A DNA stretch of 25,958 bases from Bacteriovoracaceae bacterium UBA4096 (GTDB lineage: Bacteria; Bdellovibrionota; Bacteriovoracia; Bacteriovoracales; Bacteriovoracaceae), in NCBI GenBank assembly GCA_002381945.1, contig DFXY01000030.1:1-25958 (forward strand), written 5' to 3'. The stretch's first letter is position 1, and each line of letters begins with the position of its first letter. A program made the translations under genes and the position numbers. The notes under the pieces were generated by a model. That model worked only from the letters and a program-made list of their open reading frames with translations, was not told the DNA's origin and did no database searches. Below, piece by piece: positions 1 to 6,464 of this stretch.

Positions 1-118
1 TACCTACACCATTACCGTTATTTCCGTTCCCTGAATTGCCCCGAGATTGGGCCCCTGCAAAGGGAGTGAAAGTAACAAGTGCAGACAAAAGGAAACTCAA
101 AGGAGCCTTAAACTTCAT
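1..118 (-). CDS. Exported Gly/Asn-rich protein, N-terminal fragment
   Basis: The reading frame starts at an ATG at 116-118 on the minus strand and runs off the left edge, so only about 39 residues are visible. It begins MKFKAPLSFLLSALVTFTPF, a classic signal peptide (basic start, hydrophobic core), with a likely signal peptidase I site after Ala-Gly-Ala. The mature part opens with a Gly/Asn repeat (SRGNSGNGNNGNG), typical of a flexible linker or low-complexity surface protein. A GAGGA ribosome binding site lies at 125-129. The upstream region carries a CRP-like palindrome and further repeats, so the gene is probably regulated. The rest of the protein is outside the window and its function cannot be given. 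Confidence 0.7.
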   Translation of the reverse strand, partial: MKFKAPLSFLLSALVTFTPFAGAQSRGNSGNGNNGNGVG

Positions 119-135
119 AAAAAATCCTCGTAAAG

Positions 136-151
136 TGTGATGAATATCACT
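136..151. promoter_or_regulatory. CRP/FNR-family operator candidate
   Basis: The sequence TGTGATGAATATCACT fits the CRP pattern TGTGA-N6-TCACA at nine of ten positions and also contains an exact FNR-type core TGAT-N4-ATCA. It lies only 18 nt upstream of the ATG of the minus-strand exported protein, just beyond the GAGGA ribosome binding site. A position this close to the start codon favours repression or a very short leader. The site is seen in the sequence; binding by a CRP-family regulator is inferred. Confidence 0.5.
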
Positions 152-179
152 CTCTTACCGTGAATTTTAACAAAAAACT

Positions 180-194
180 AATATTTTAAATATT
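180..194. promoter_or_regulatory. NsrR-like palindrome (short)
   Basis: AATATTTTAAATATT is a perfect palindrome with 7-bp arms around one T. Its central 13 bases (ATATTTTAAATAT) are identical to the centre of the long palindrome between norB and nsrR at 24025-24055. It could be a second, weaker NsrR site in front of the minus-strand exported protein. The region is very AT-rich, so chance is a real alternative. Confidence 0.3.
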
Positions 195-247
195 TCATGT
201 ATTTTTTACGGTTCTTCTTAATTAATTAATAAATATTTAACCCGTCC

Positions 248-297
248 GAGTTACAGGGAGTTACACCATTTAAACCTAATGCAGTTAAATGCAGTTA
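248..297. repeat. Two pairs of direct repeats with 10-bp period
   Basis: GAGTTACA occurs at 248-255 and 258-265, and ATGCAGTTAA occurs in tandem at 279-288 and 289-298. All four units share AGTTA (starting at 249, 259, 283 and 293), and each pair is exactly 10 bp apart, one helical turn. Tandem half-sites of this kind are typical of OmpR/PhoB-family response regulators. They lie about 130-180 nt upstream of the minus-strand exported gene that starts at 118. A regulatory role is inferred. Confidence 0.4.
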
Positions 298-333
298 AAG
301 CTGATTGATAATTCTCACTTAATACAGAATGGC

Positions 334-1131
334 CTAGAAATTTTGGGACTGGAGCACTTTGATTATGTCGTGACTGCTTTTAAAAAAGAAATTAACTGGT
401 GTTCTGCCATTTCCATAACTTCCAATAAATTTACCATTACGATAAATCCGATAAATAAAACTACGATCAAGCACAAATAAACTTGGATCTTTACATGGAA
501 GTCCGTCAGAATTGAAAAACGAGTCTCTTAAGTATTTTATAAATCCATTGTCATTTTTTTCTTCAGAAATATCAAATAAGGTACGAGTTATCCCCTGTTG
601 TCCCTCATAAATACCATCCAAAACAAAATATACATTTAGTGTTTCACTTGTTTCAGATAAAGCAATAATCGATCTGGCCGCATTACATGCGCAGATAGTG
701 AAATTTCCACCAGTTAAAATCAAATTTTTTCCCCTAAGAATGATTCGATGTGAATCACCTTGAAAAGGATGAAAATCATCCTGAATAATTCTATCCGGAA
801 AACTCAGGGAAGATTGAAAGGATTTCTCATGAAGACTAACTAAATACTTAAGAGGAAGATTCTTATCTTTGAAAAATTTAATCAATGGATTAATGCCTGG
901 CCAGGTCACTTTCTGATTATCCCAATAAGTTGAGGCATGAGTTACCAGAAGAAGAGTATCCTCATGAATCGTGATGAAAGGATATTTAAAATTAGAAAGT
1001 CCTTCGGCCCTATAGCTATGTCCCCCTGAAGAAAATTCAGTGGTAACGAGGTCAGCATAAGCAAATTGACCAAGAATAAGAGACAAAGTAAATATAAGGC
1101 TTCTGATCATGACAAAATTAGAGCAAGTCAC
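334..1131 (-). CDS. Secreted protein of unknown function
   Basis: A 265-residue protein I do not recognise. Residues 8-26 (MIRSLIFTLSLILGQFAYA) form a signal peptide with a likely cut after AYA, so the product is exported. The first codon is GTG at 1129-1131, preceded six bases away by GAAGGG (1138-1143), which is why I keep this start. An in-frame ATG at 1108-1110 would give a tidier signal peptide but has no ribosome binding site. The mature part has a Cys-x-Cys motif (FTICACNAARS) and many aromatic residues. It stands alone on the minus strand between two genes of unknown function. Export is well supported; the function is not known. Confidence 0.72.
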   Translation of the reverse strand: MTCSNFVMIRSLIFTLSLILGQFAYADLVTTEFSSGGHSYRAEGLSNFKYPFITIHEDTLLLVTHASTYWDNQKVTWPGINPLIKFFKDKNLPLKYLVSLHEKSFQSSLSFPDRIIQDDFHPFQGDSHRIILRGKNLILTGGNFTICACNAARSIIALSETSETLNVYFVLDGIYEGQQGITRTLFDISEEKNDNGFIKYLRDSFFNSDGLPCKDPSLFVLDRSFIYRIYRNGKFIGSYGNGRTPVNFFFKSSHDIIKVLQSQNF

Positions 1132-1167
1132 GGGCCACCCTTCATCACATTATTACAAGCACCTATC

Positions 1168-1238
1168 CGGCTTGGGCCGTAAATAGTTTGTACACCTACG
1201 TGTAGGCCTTTCCGGCCTGATCGCAAATGGCAGCGATC
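1168..1238. other. Cluster of four small inverted repeats
   Basis: Four perfect inverted repeats follow one another in about 70 bases: CGGC-ttgg-GCCG (1168-1179), CCTAC-gt-GTAGG (1195-1206), AGGCC-N5-GGCCT (1204-1218, sharing bases with the previous one) and GATCGC-N8-GCGATC (1219-1238). They lie between the divergent starts of two secreted-protein genes at 1131 (minus) and 1281 (plus). They may be a structured leader of the plus gene, operators, or a small REP-like element. No T-run follows, so they are not a standard terminator. Confidence 0.45.
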
Positions 1239-1280
1239 TCATTTAGAGTATCGGAATTAAACTTTGAATAAGGAAGAGGA

Positions 1281-1760
1281 ATGAATCTGGTAATTACTTT
1301 GGCAATATTGTATTCAACTTTAGCATCGGCCAACGAACTTCCTTTACGGGATTTTTCCGGCAACTACGATCTTCTTCCTACGAGTCTTAGTCGAAATTGT
1401 AAAAAAAATATTGAAATTCAAGAACGGTGCAAAGGGATTCAGATTAAAGAGGGTGAAAGTTTTTGTAACATCAATAAAGGATCGGAAACAAATACAGAGA
1501 GAAATTCCGGTGGACATGCAATTTTTCCATCACTTGAACGTATCAAGGTCAAGGTAGAATTTGAGAGTAATGTCATCACTAAAACTAAAACCACTCACTC
1601 GATCAGTATCGGCATTCATAAATGGCGAGATATCACCACTCTGGAATTAGATACAGATATCTTAACCAGAACAGTTTATGCAAGTTTGATTGATCGGAAA
1701 GGCGACTTAACTGATGAAGTTGAGTTAAACCAACAGTGCATCTATCGTAAAAGACTCTGA
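1281..1760 (+). CDS. Small secreted cysteine-containing protein
   Basis: A 159-residue protein of unknown family. Residues 1-17 (MNLVITLAILYSTLASA) are a signal peptide. The mature protein has four cysteines (about C40, C50, C62, C153), which would suit two disulfide bonds in the periplasm or outside the cell. Its second half alternates polar and hydrophobic residues in a beta-strand pattern. The start codon follows a good AGGAAGAGG ribosome binding site. A cluster of inverted repeats lies just upstream. I can support export and the disulfide potential but not a function. Confidence 0.75.
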   Translation: MNLVITLAILYSTLASANELPLRDFSGNYDLLPTSLSRNCKKNIEIQERCKGIQIKEGESFCNINKGSETNTERNSGGHAIFPSLERIKVKVEFESNVITKTKTTHSISIGIHKWRDITTLELDTDILTRTVYASLIDRKGDLTDEVELNQQCIYRKRL

Positions 1761-1844
1761 CGATCTCAAGCATGAGGCATTTTGCGTCATGAGTGGGTTT
1801 ATAATTAAGTATTTTCAGCATGCTTCTTGTGGTCTCATATTTGC

Positions 1845-1862
1845 TTAATCTATATAGATTAA
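1845..1862. promoter_or_regulatory. Perfect 18-bp palindromic operator candidate
   Basis: TTAATCTATATAGATTAA is a perfect palindrome with no spacer. It ends 4 nt before the AGGAGG ribosome binding site (1867-1872) of the membrane protein gene starting at 1877. Perfect two-fold symmetry at this spot fits an operator for a dimeric repressor. No regulator gene lies beside it, so the protein that would bind is unknown. Confidence 0.5.
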
Positions 1863-1876
1863 TGACAGGAGGCCAT

Positions 1877-2404
1877 ATGGATAATGATATACAACTACAC
1901 TCCCCAGGTACTGGTAAGGCCAAAAACTCGACTCAAATTATCAGTATGTTTGTGGGGGGTGTTTTAATCATTCTTGGGTTATGTGGAATTCTTTTCCCGG
2001 CCTTTGCAGGATTGCACTTAGGACCCGCCTATAGTTTTTCAATATTGGCCTCCGGCGTTCTACTCATGTATACCGGCTATAAAAATAACAGCCGAGACGC
2101 TTATCTTACCACTTTTGGTTTTGCTATATTCTACGGCCTTCATGCTCTAGCAGGATGGGTTTTTGGTTCTTATGGCATACCACAAGTTGGGTATGATCGC
2201 CCTGACCCCGACTTAGTAAGAATCATTCCAGGGTTCCACGAAATAGGCCGAACAGATCACATCTTAAATACGGTATTAACTTTAGTTCTTGCCGGGGGAG
2301 CTTTTGATTGGTGGAGAAGACATACAGAACAAAGAAGTGTGACCATGGTAATCAAAGAGTTCATTAGGGAACACCGTCAAGATAAACGCCCTATTCGTCA
2401 TTAA
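1877..2404 (+). CDS. Four-helix membrane protein, function unknown
   Basis: A 175-residue integral membrane protein. I chose the ATG at 1877 because AGGAGG (1867-1872) directly precedes it; an upstream in-frame ATG at 1820 would run through the palindrome at 1845-1862. About four hydrophobic segments are visible (starting near ISMFVGGVLIILGLCG, YSFSILASGVLLMYTG, FAIFYGLHALAGWVFG and LNTVLTLVLAGG). Between the third and fourth comes a polar stretch with conserved-looking His and Asp (PGFHEIGRTDHILN). This layout resembles the DUF4383-type group of small four-helix proteins, but I am not certain of the family. It is followed at once by a bidirectional terminator. Confidence 0.72.
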   Translation: MDNDIQLHSPGTGKAKNSTQIISMFVGGVLIILGLCGILFPAFAGLHLGPAYSFSILASGVLLMYTGYKNNSRDAYLTTFGFAIFYGLHALAGWVFGSYGIPQVGYDRPDPDLVRIIPGFHEIGRTDHILNTVLTLVLAGGAFDWWRRHTEQRSVTMVIKEFIREHRQDKRPIRH

Positions 2405-2409
2405 GTGAA

Positions 2410-2431
2410 AAGGCCCTCTTTCGAGGGCCTT
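2410..2431. terminator. Bidirectional rho-independent terminator
   Basis: A 9-bp perfect stem (AAGGCCCTC / GAGGGCCTT) with a TTTC loop sits between the convergent ends of the membrane protein gene (2404, plus) and the E2 gene (2438, minus). A-rich sequence precedes and T/A-rich sequence follows, so it can end transcription from both sides. Confidence 0.85.
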
Positions 2432-2437
2432 AAATCA

Positions 2438-3757
2438 TTAAATAAGATTTTCCGGATTCATCGTTTCAAGATGATGTTTCACTGAGGCCAGGAACTTACT
2501 TCCAAGCTCTCCATCAATTAAGCGGTGATCGTATGTGTGTGTTCCATACATCATTGAGCGGACAGCGATTGCATCGTCTTCCATTACCATGACTCTCTTC
2601 TTGATCACACCAGTACAGAAGATACCAATCTGAGGCTGAAGAATCACTGGAGTTGCAATCAATGTCCCGAATGAACCATTATTAGTGAAAGTATATGTTC
2701 CACCTGAAAGATCATCCATCGTAAGTTTTTTAGTCTTCGCTTTAGTTGCAAGAACATCCAGCTGACGGGCAATACCAGTTAAGTTCAAGTCTCCGGCATT
2801 TTTAATAACCGGAACAACCAGACCGGTTGGAGTAGCAACGGCGCAACCTAAATGTATATCTTTCTTGATAACAATATTATCACCTTCGATTGAAGCATTG
2901 ATAAGCGGATGCTCTTTCAAGGCCTGAACGATAGCATAGAGAACGAAGTGAGAATAAGTGAGGTTAATGCCTTCGCGTTTCTTGAAGTCGTTTTTAATCT
3001 TCTCACGCGACTTCACTAGTCTTGTCATGTCGATTTCATCTATCGAGTTAACATGAGGTGAAGTTTGCTTAGAAAGTACCATGTTCTTAGCAATGGCCTT
3101 TCTCATGTTATCCATCGCTACAATTTCAACACGATCAGAACCACGGGTTTGAGCAACTCCTGAAGGAGCAGCACTTGGTGCCGGAGCAGCTTTAGGAGCT
3201 GGCGCGGTTGCCTGAGCACCTTTGGATCCACGGTTTGCAATGTAATTTTCAAGATCTGATTTATTAACCCGACCAGCAGCCCCCGAACCTTTTATATTTT
3301 TAAGTTCAGAAAGTGCAATACCTGCATCTTTGGCCATCGCCTTAACTAGTGGAGTATAAAAACGGAAGCCATCTTCCGACTCATCAGAATGACCCATGGC
3401 CTCAGGAGCGCCAGCTGTTTGAGTTGAACCTGCCTCAGCGGCCGGAGCAGTTGCTTTTTCAGGAGCAGCAGAGGCCTGAGCTTTGGGAGCTCCACTGGTT
3501 TCAACTTTTGCATTCAAATCATCTTCAATAATTGCAATTGGACGACCGACATCAACAGTTGCACCCTCTGGATACAATAGCTCAACGATCTTACCGTGAA
3601 TTGGTGACGGAATTTCTGATTCAACTTTATCAGTTGAAATCTCTAGAAGGATGGCATCAAGCTCAATCACTTCACCCGCTGCTTTGTGCCACTTCGTAAT
3701 GGTTCCAGTCGTGATCGACTCTCCCATCTGAGGCATTACTACTTCAACCTTTGCCAT
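2438..3757 (-). CDS. 2-oxoacid dehydrogenase E2 (dihydrolipoamide acyltransferase)
   Basis: The 439-residue E2 core of a 2-oxoacid dehydrogenase complex moves the acyl group from E1 to coenzyme A. Domains in order: one lipoyl domain (about 1-80, lipoyl-Lys in TDKVE at K44), an Ala/Pro-rich linker, the E3/E1-binding domain (about 131-172, TPLVKAMAKDAGI...GRVNKSD), a second Ala/Pro linker, and the acyltransferase domain (about 210-439) with the catalytic motif DHRLIDG (H411, D415). The start has a GGAG-type ribosome binding site. It lies 19 nt behind lpdA, so E3 and E2 are probably made together. The lipoyl start (VEVVMPQMGESI) looks more like branched-chain or mixed-substrate E2s than E. coli SucB, but the substrate cannot be fixed without the E1, which is not in the window. 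Confidence 0.9.
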   Translation of the reverse strand: MAKVEVVMPQMGESITTGTITKWHKAAGEVIELDAILLEISTDKVESEIPSPIHGKIVELLYPEGATVDVGRPIAIIEDDLNAKVETSGAPKAQASAAPEKATAPAAEAGSTQTAGAPEAMGHSDESEDGFRFYTPLVKAMAKDAGIALSELKNIKGSGAAGRVNKSDLENYIANRGSKGAQATAPAPKAAPAPSAAPSGVAQTRGSDRVEIVAMDNMRKAIAKNMVLSKQTSPHVNSIDEIDMTRLVKSREKIKNDFKKREGINLTYSHFVLYAIVQALKEHPLINASIEGDNIVIKKDIHLGCAVATPTGLVVPVIKNAGDLNLTGIARQLDVLATKAKTKKLTMDDLSGGTYTFTNNGSFGTLIATPVILQPQIGIFCTGVIKKRVMVMEDDAIAVRSMMYGTHTYDHRLIDGELGSKFLASVKHHLETMNPENLI

Positions 3758-3776
3758 ATAAATCTCCTCTAGTTTC

Positions 3777-5168
3777 TTATAAGTTTAAAGCTCTGCCTTT
3801 CGCTGCCAATACCGCCTCACCAAGAAATTCTCCCAAGGTTGGATGCGGATGAATGGTTGCGAAGATTTCTTCATCAATTCCTTCCATTGTACGGAAAAGA
3901 ACATACTCATGAATAAGTTCTGTCGCTTGAGTCCCAACAATATGAGCTCCCAGAAGTTCACCATGCTTACCGGTCAGAACTTTAATAAAACCATTGTTCT
4001 CATTAGAGGCAATCGCCTTACCATTCGCAGTAAAAGGTGCCTTACCGACATTATATTCAATCCCTTTTTCTTTTAGGGCCCGTTCAGTATATCCGACAGA
4101 AGCCACTTGTGGCTGACAATATGTACAACCGGCAATATTGAGCTTATCAATGGCATGAGGATGTTTTCCTGCCAAATGCTCGGCCGCAACAACACCTTCA
4201 TGAGAAGCTGCGTGTGCTAAAAGTGGTGGACCCGACACGTCACCAATGGCGTAAACACCCTTAACACTTGTCTCATACATATCATTTACTTTAATGAAAC
4301 CGCGCTCCGTTTGGACGCCTGCCTTATCAAGACCAAAGCCATCAATGTTTCCGGTCATTCCAACTGCAATCAAACCCATTTCGAATTTGTATTCGTTGGT
4401 CTTGCCACCTTCTTTAACTGTGAAGGTAACATCGTTTCCGTTGTTTTTAGCGGTCACTCCCTCAATTCCAGTTGATACTTTCATGCCATATTTTTTATAG
4501 GCCTTCTCAACTTCTTTTGAAACTTCAGTATCTTCAATCGGAAGAAGATTTGGTTGCATTTCAAAGATATGAACCTCAACACCAAAAGCATTCCAAAAGT
4601 AAGCAAACTCCATCCCAATGGCCCCTGCGCCAACGATACCGATCGACTTAGGAAGTTTTTCAAGCTTGAGCGCTTCCCATGCTCCTAATAGACGTTTTCC
4701 ATCATGCTCAAGACCTGGGAAAGAGCGATATTTAGCACCAGTGGCGATAATAATATTGGTAGCACTGACTTCTTCTTTTTTCCCATCAGCACCAGTCACC
4801 TCAAGCACCTTAGCGGATTTAAATACGCCTTTGCCGTTAATGACTTCTATTTTGTTTTTCTTCATCAAAAAGGCGATGCCCTTAGACATATTTTCAGCAA
4901 TTAGATTAGCGCGTTTCACAGCGACACCGGCATCGAGGCCTTTAAGATCAACGTTAATTCCCAAGCCTTTTAGATCTGCAATTTCATGAACTGAATGAGC
5001 GGACTTTAAAAGAGCTTTTGTCGGAATACAGCCACGGTTAAGACATACTCCACCAAGCTTATCGGCCTCAATGATAGCAACTTTCTTTCCTAACTGAGAG
5101 GCGCGAATGGCGGCCACATAACCACCAGGGCCAGCACCTAAAACTACAACATCAAACGATTTGGCCAT
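3777..5168 (-). CDS. lpdA: Dihydrolipoyl dehydrogenase (E3)
   Basis: A 463-residue FAD flavoprotein that reoxidises the dihydrolipoyl arm of E2 and passes electrons to NAD+. The FAD-binding motif is at the N-terminus (VVLGAGPGGYVAA, 8-20), the redox disulfide is C42/C47 in GGVCLNRGC, an NAD-binding GAGAIGMEFA motif lies mid-protein, and the C-terminal dimer interface holds the catalytic HPHPTLGE (H442, E447). The start is the ATG at 5166-5168, eight bases after AAGGAAG; the frame stays open further upstream but the extra 25 residues do not resemble the family. It is first in a two-gene unit with E2. A promoter-like TTGACA-N18-CATGAT lies at 5214-5243. Confidence 0.93.
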   Translation of the reverse strand: MAKSFDVVVLGAGPGGYVAAIRASQLGKKVAIIEADKLGGVCLNRGCIPTKALLKSAHSVHEIADLKGLGINVDLKGLDAGVAVKRANLIAENMSKGIAFLMKKNKIEVINGKGVFKSAKVLEVTGADGKKEEVSATNIIIATGAKYRSFPGLEHDGKRLLGAWEALKLEKLPKSIGIVGAGAIGMEFAYFWNAFGVEVHIFEMQPNLLPIEDTEVSKEVEKAYKKYGMKVSTGIEGVTAKNNGNDVTFTVKEGGKTNEYKFEMGLIAVGMTGNIDGFGLDKAGVQTERGFIKVNDMYETSVKGVYAIGDVSGPPLLAHAASHEGVVAAEHLAGKHPHAIDKLNIAGCTYCQPQVASVGYTERALKEKGIEYNVGKAPFTANGKAIASNENNGFIKVLTGKHGELLGAHIVGTQATELIHEYVLFRTMEGIDEEIFATIHPHPTLGEFLGEAVLAAKGRALNL

Positions 5169-5213
5169 TTTCGATCTTCCTTTTGTTTCCAATAGAACTA
5201 TAAATGTCCCGAA

Positions 5214-5243
5214 ATCATGGGGTTTGCGCTCTGCACTTGTCAA
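5214..5243 (-). promoter_or_regulatory. Sigma-70-like promoter for lpdA-E2
   Basis: On the minus strand a perfect -35 box TTGACA (5238-5243) is followed after 18 bases by CATGAT (5214-5219), four of six matches to the -10 consensus. The start would fall about 40 bases before the lpdA ATG. It is supported by sequence match and position only. Confidence 0.4.
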
Positions 5244-5301
5244 TGAAGCTCAGGGGTTTTTAGCTGGACGAAAGACCATTAAAAAAGCTATAAGACACTC
5301 T

Positions 5302-6204
5302 ATGTCAAGATCGCGATCTGCACTCTCCATTACACCTGAGGAAATTACCTCAATTCTTAAGCTGTACCCAAAAGGCTTAGTAGCAGTTGATTTGGAAACC
5401 ACCGGACTCTCACCTCTGGTGGACAAAATAATTGAAATTGCCGCAGTGAAAATTACCGAACACGGAGAGCTGTCGACTTTTCACCAATTGATTAATCCCT
5501 TAATTGAAATCCCGGAATTCACTATTCAGTTTCACGGATTGCAAAACGATGACCTGAAAAGTTCTCCCACCATTAAAAAGCCACTTAAAGAGCTTTGGAA
5601 TTTTGTGGGGCGACTCCCGATGATTGCCCATAATTCTACTTTTGATCTGGGTTATCTGATTAAATCTTCCCATGATTTTCAAATTGAATTTCCTCCTCTG
5701 GATATTTACGATAGCTGCCGTTATGCTCGGGCCGTCTATCGGAAACGGGAGGATGCTCCTATAAACTACAAGCTTTCCACTCTAGGTGAGTTTGTTGGAT
5801 TTAACTTGCAGCACCATGTAGCTATTGAAGACACCTATGCCTGCTTAAAAATTCTTGCTCATCTTGCGAATGTAGAAACAGATCATAAAACGGCGATGGA
5901 AAAAAGTTTTGTTTTTAGACTTTCAAACTTTGATCGTAATGACTGTTTCAACTACTCCACCCGACTTAAAAACCTCGCTTCCATGGTTCAGGAAAAAGAC
6001 CTTCTGGTTTTGGACTACCGCGGAGGCTCCAGTGTTGGCAGAACACGTCCGGTTCGACCTATTGGACTTATGCCTCTTCCAAAAGGTCCGGTCTTATTCG
6101 CTGAATGCCTCTTAACTGGAATGAATAAATCCTTTTTACTAAAAAAGATTAAGTCCTATCAAAAACTTGAGGCAAGCCTCTGGAAACAAGGACCCACAAC
6201 ATGA
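5302..6204 (+). CDS. DEDDh exonuclease with WYL-like C-terminal domain
   Basis: A 300-residue protein if started at the ATG at 5302; the frame is open to 5161, but that stretch overlaps the lpdA start and its product looks noncoding. No strong ribosome binding site is seen. The N-terminal half is a DnaQ/PolC-epsilon type 3'-5' exonuclease: ExoI VDLETTG (D30, E32), ExoII AHNSTFDLGYL (D115), ExoIII HHVAIED (H172, D177), so all four acidic residues and the histidine are present. The C-terminal part (about 232-287) reads LLVLDYRGGSS...RTRPVRPIGL...AECLL...SFLLKKI, a pattern like the WYL ligand-sensing domain. It ends in ATGA with the next gene, so translation is coupled. The exonuclease call is firm; the WYL assignment is tentative. 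Confidence 0.85.
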   Translation: MSRSRSALSITPEEITSILKLYPKGLVAVDLETTGLSPLVDKIIEIAAVKITEHGELSTFHQLINPLIEIPEFTIQFHGLQNDDLKSSPTIKKPLKELWNFVGRLPMIAHNSTFDLGYLIKSSHDFQIEFPPLDIYDSCRYARAVYRKREDAPINYKLSTLGEFVGFNLQHHVAIEDTYACLKILAHLANVETDHKTAMEKSFVFRLSNFDRNDCFNYSTRLKNLASMVQEKDLLVLDYRGGSSVGRTRPVRPIGLMPLPKGPVLFAECLLTGMNKSFLLKKIKSYQKLEASLWKQGPTT

Positions 6205-6464
6205 TTAAAAACTTCGTAACAAAAGAAAATCTTGGTCAACGTTTTACCCAATTAATGATCTTGATTGCCCATATTGTCCTTCTGAAATGGATCCTCTACA
6301 CCCTGTACGAAGGTGGCGTTCTTCCCTTTCAGACCTTGATGTATCATTTTCTGGGAATCTCGATTTCAGGCGGACTTTTAATTCGAACTTGTGCCTATAT
6401 TTATAAACGCCAGTATTTAAAGGAGCTCGAAAAAGATGGTCGAGACCCCCAACTGGACAAATGA
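6201..6464 (+). CDS. Small two-helix membrane protein
   Basis: An 87-residue protein with two predicted membrane helices (about 18-38 and 45-67) and a charged C-terminal tail. Its start overlaps the exonuclease stop (ATGA) and its end overlaps the start of the KamA-family gene by 29 bases. It is therefore almost certainly a real gene, made together with both neighbours. I do not recognise a family. It might anchor one of the two neighbouring soluble enzymes to the membrane, but this is only an idea from the gene order. Confidence 0.72.
   Translation: MIKNFVTKENLGQRFTQLMILIAHIVLLKWILYTLYEGGVLPFQTLMYHFLGISISGGLLIRTCAYIYKRQYLKELEKDGRDPQLDK

Noticed and set aside
289..480. 63-codon frame on the plus strand
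   Set aside because: It overlaps the 3' end of the secreted protein gene on the other strand, has no ribosome binding site and its product has no recognisable feature.
1769..1790. Imperfect hairpin after the 1281-1760 gene
   Set aside because: Has a mismatch in the stem and no T-run, so I do not call it a terminator.
1633..1923. 96-codon frame on the minus strand
   Set aside because: It covers the end of one good gene, the palindrome and the start of another, without ribosome binding site.
4618..4989. 123-codon frame antisense to lpdA
   Set aside because: Mirror of a highly conserved coding region; composition follows the opposite strand.
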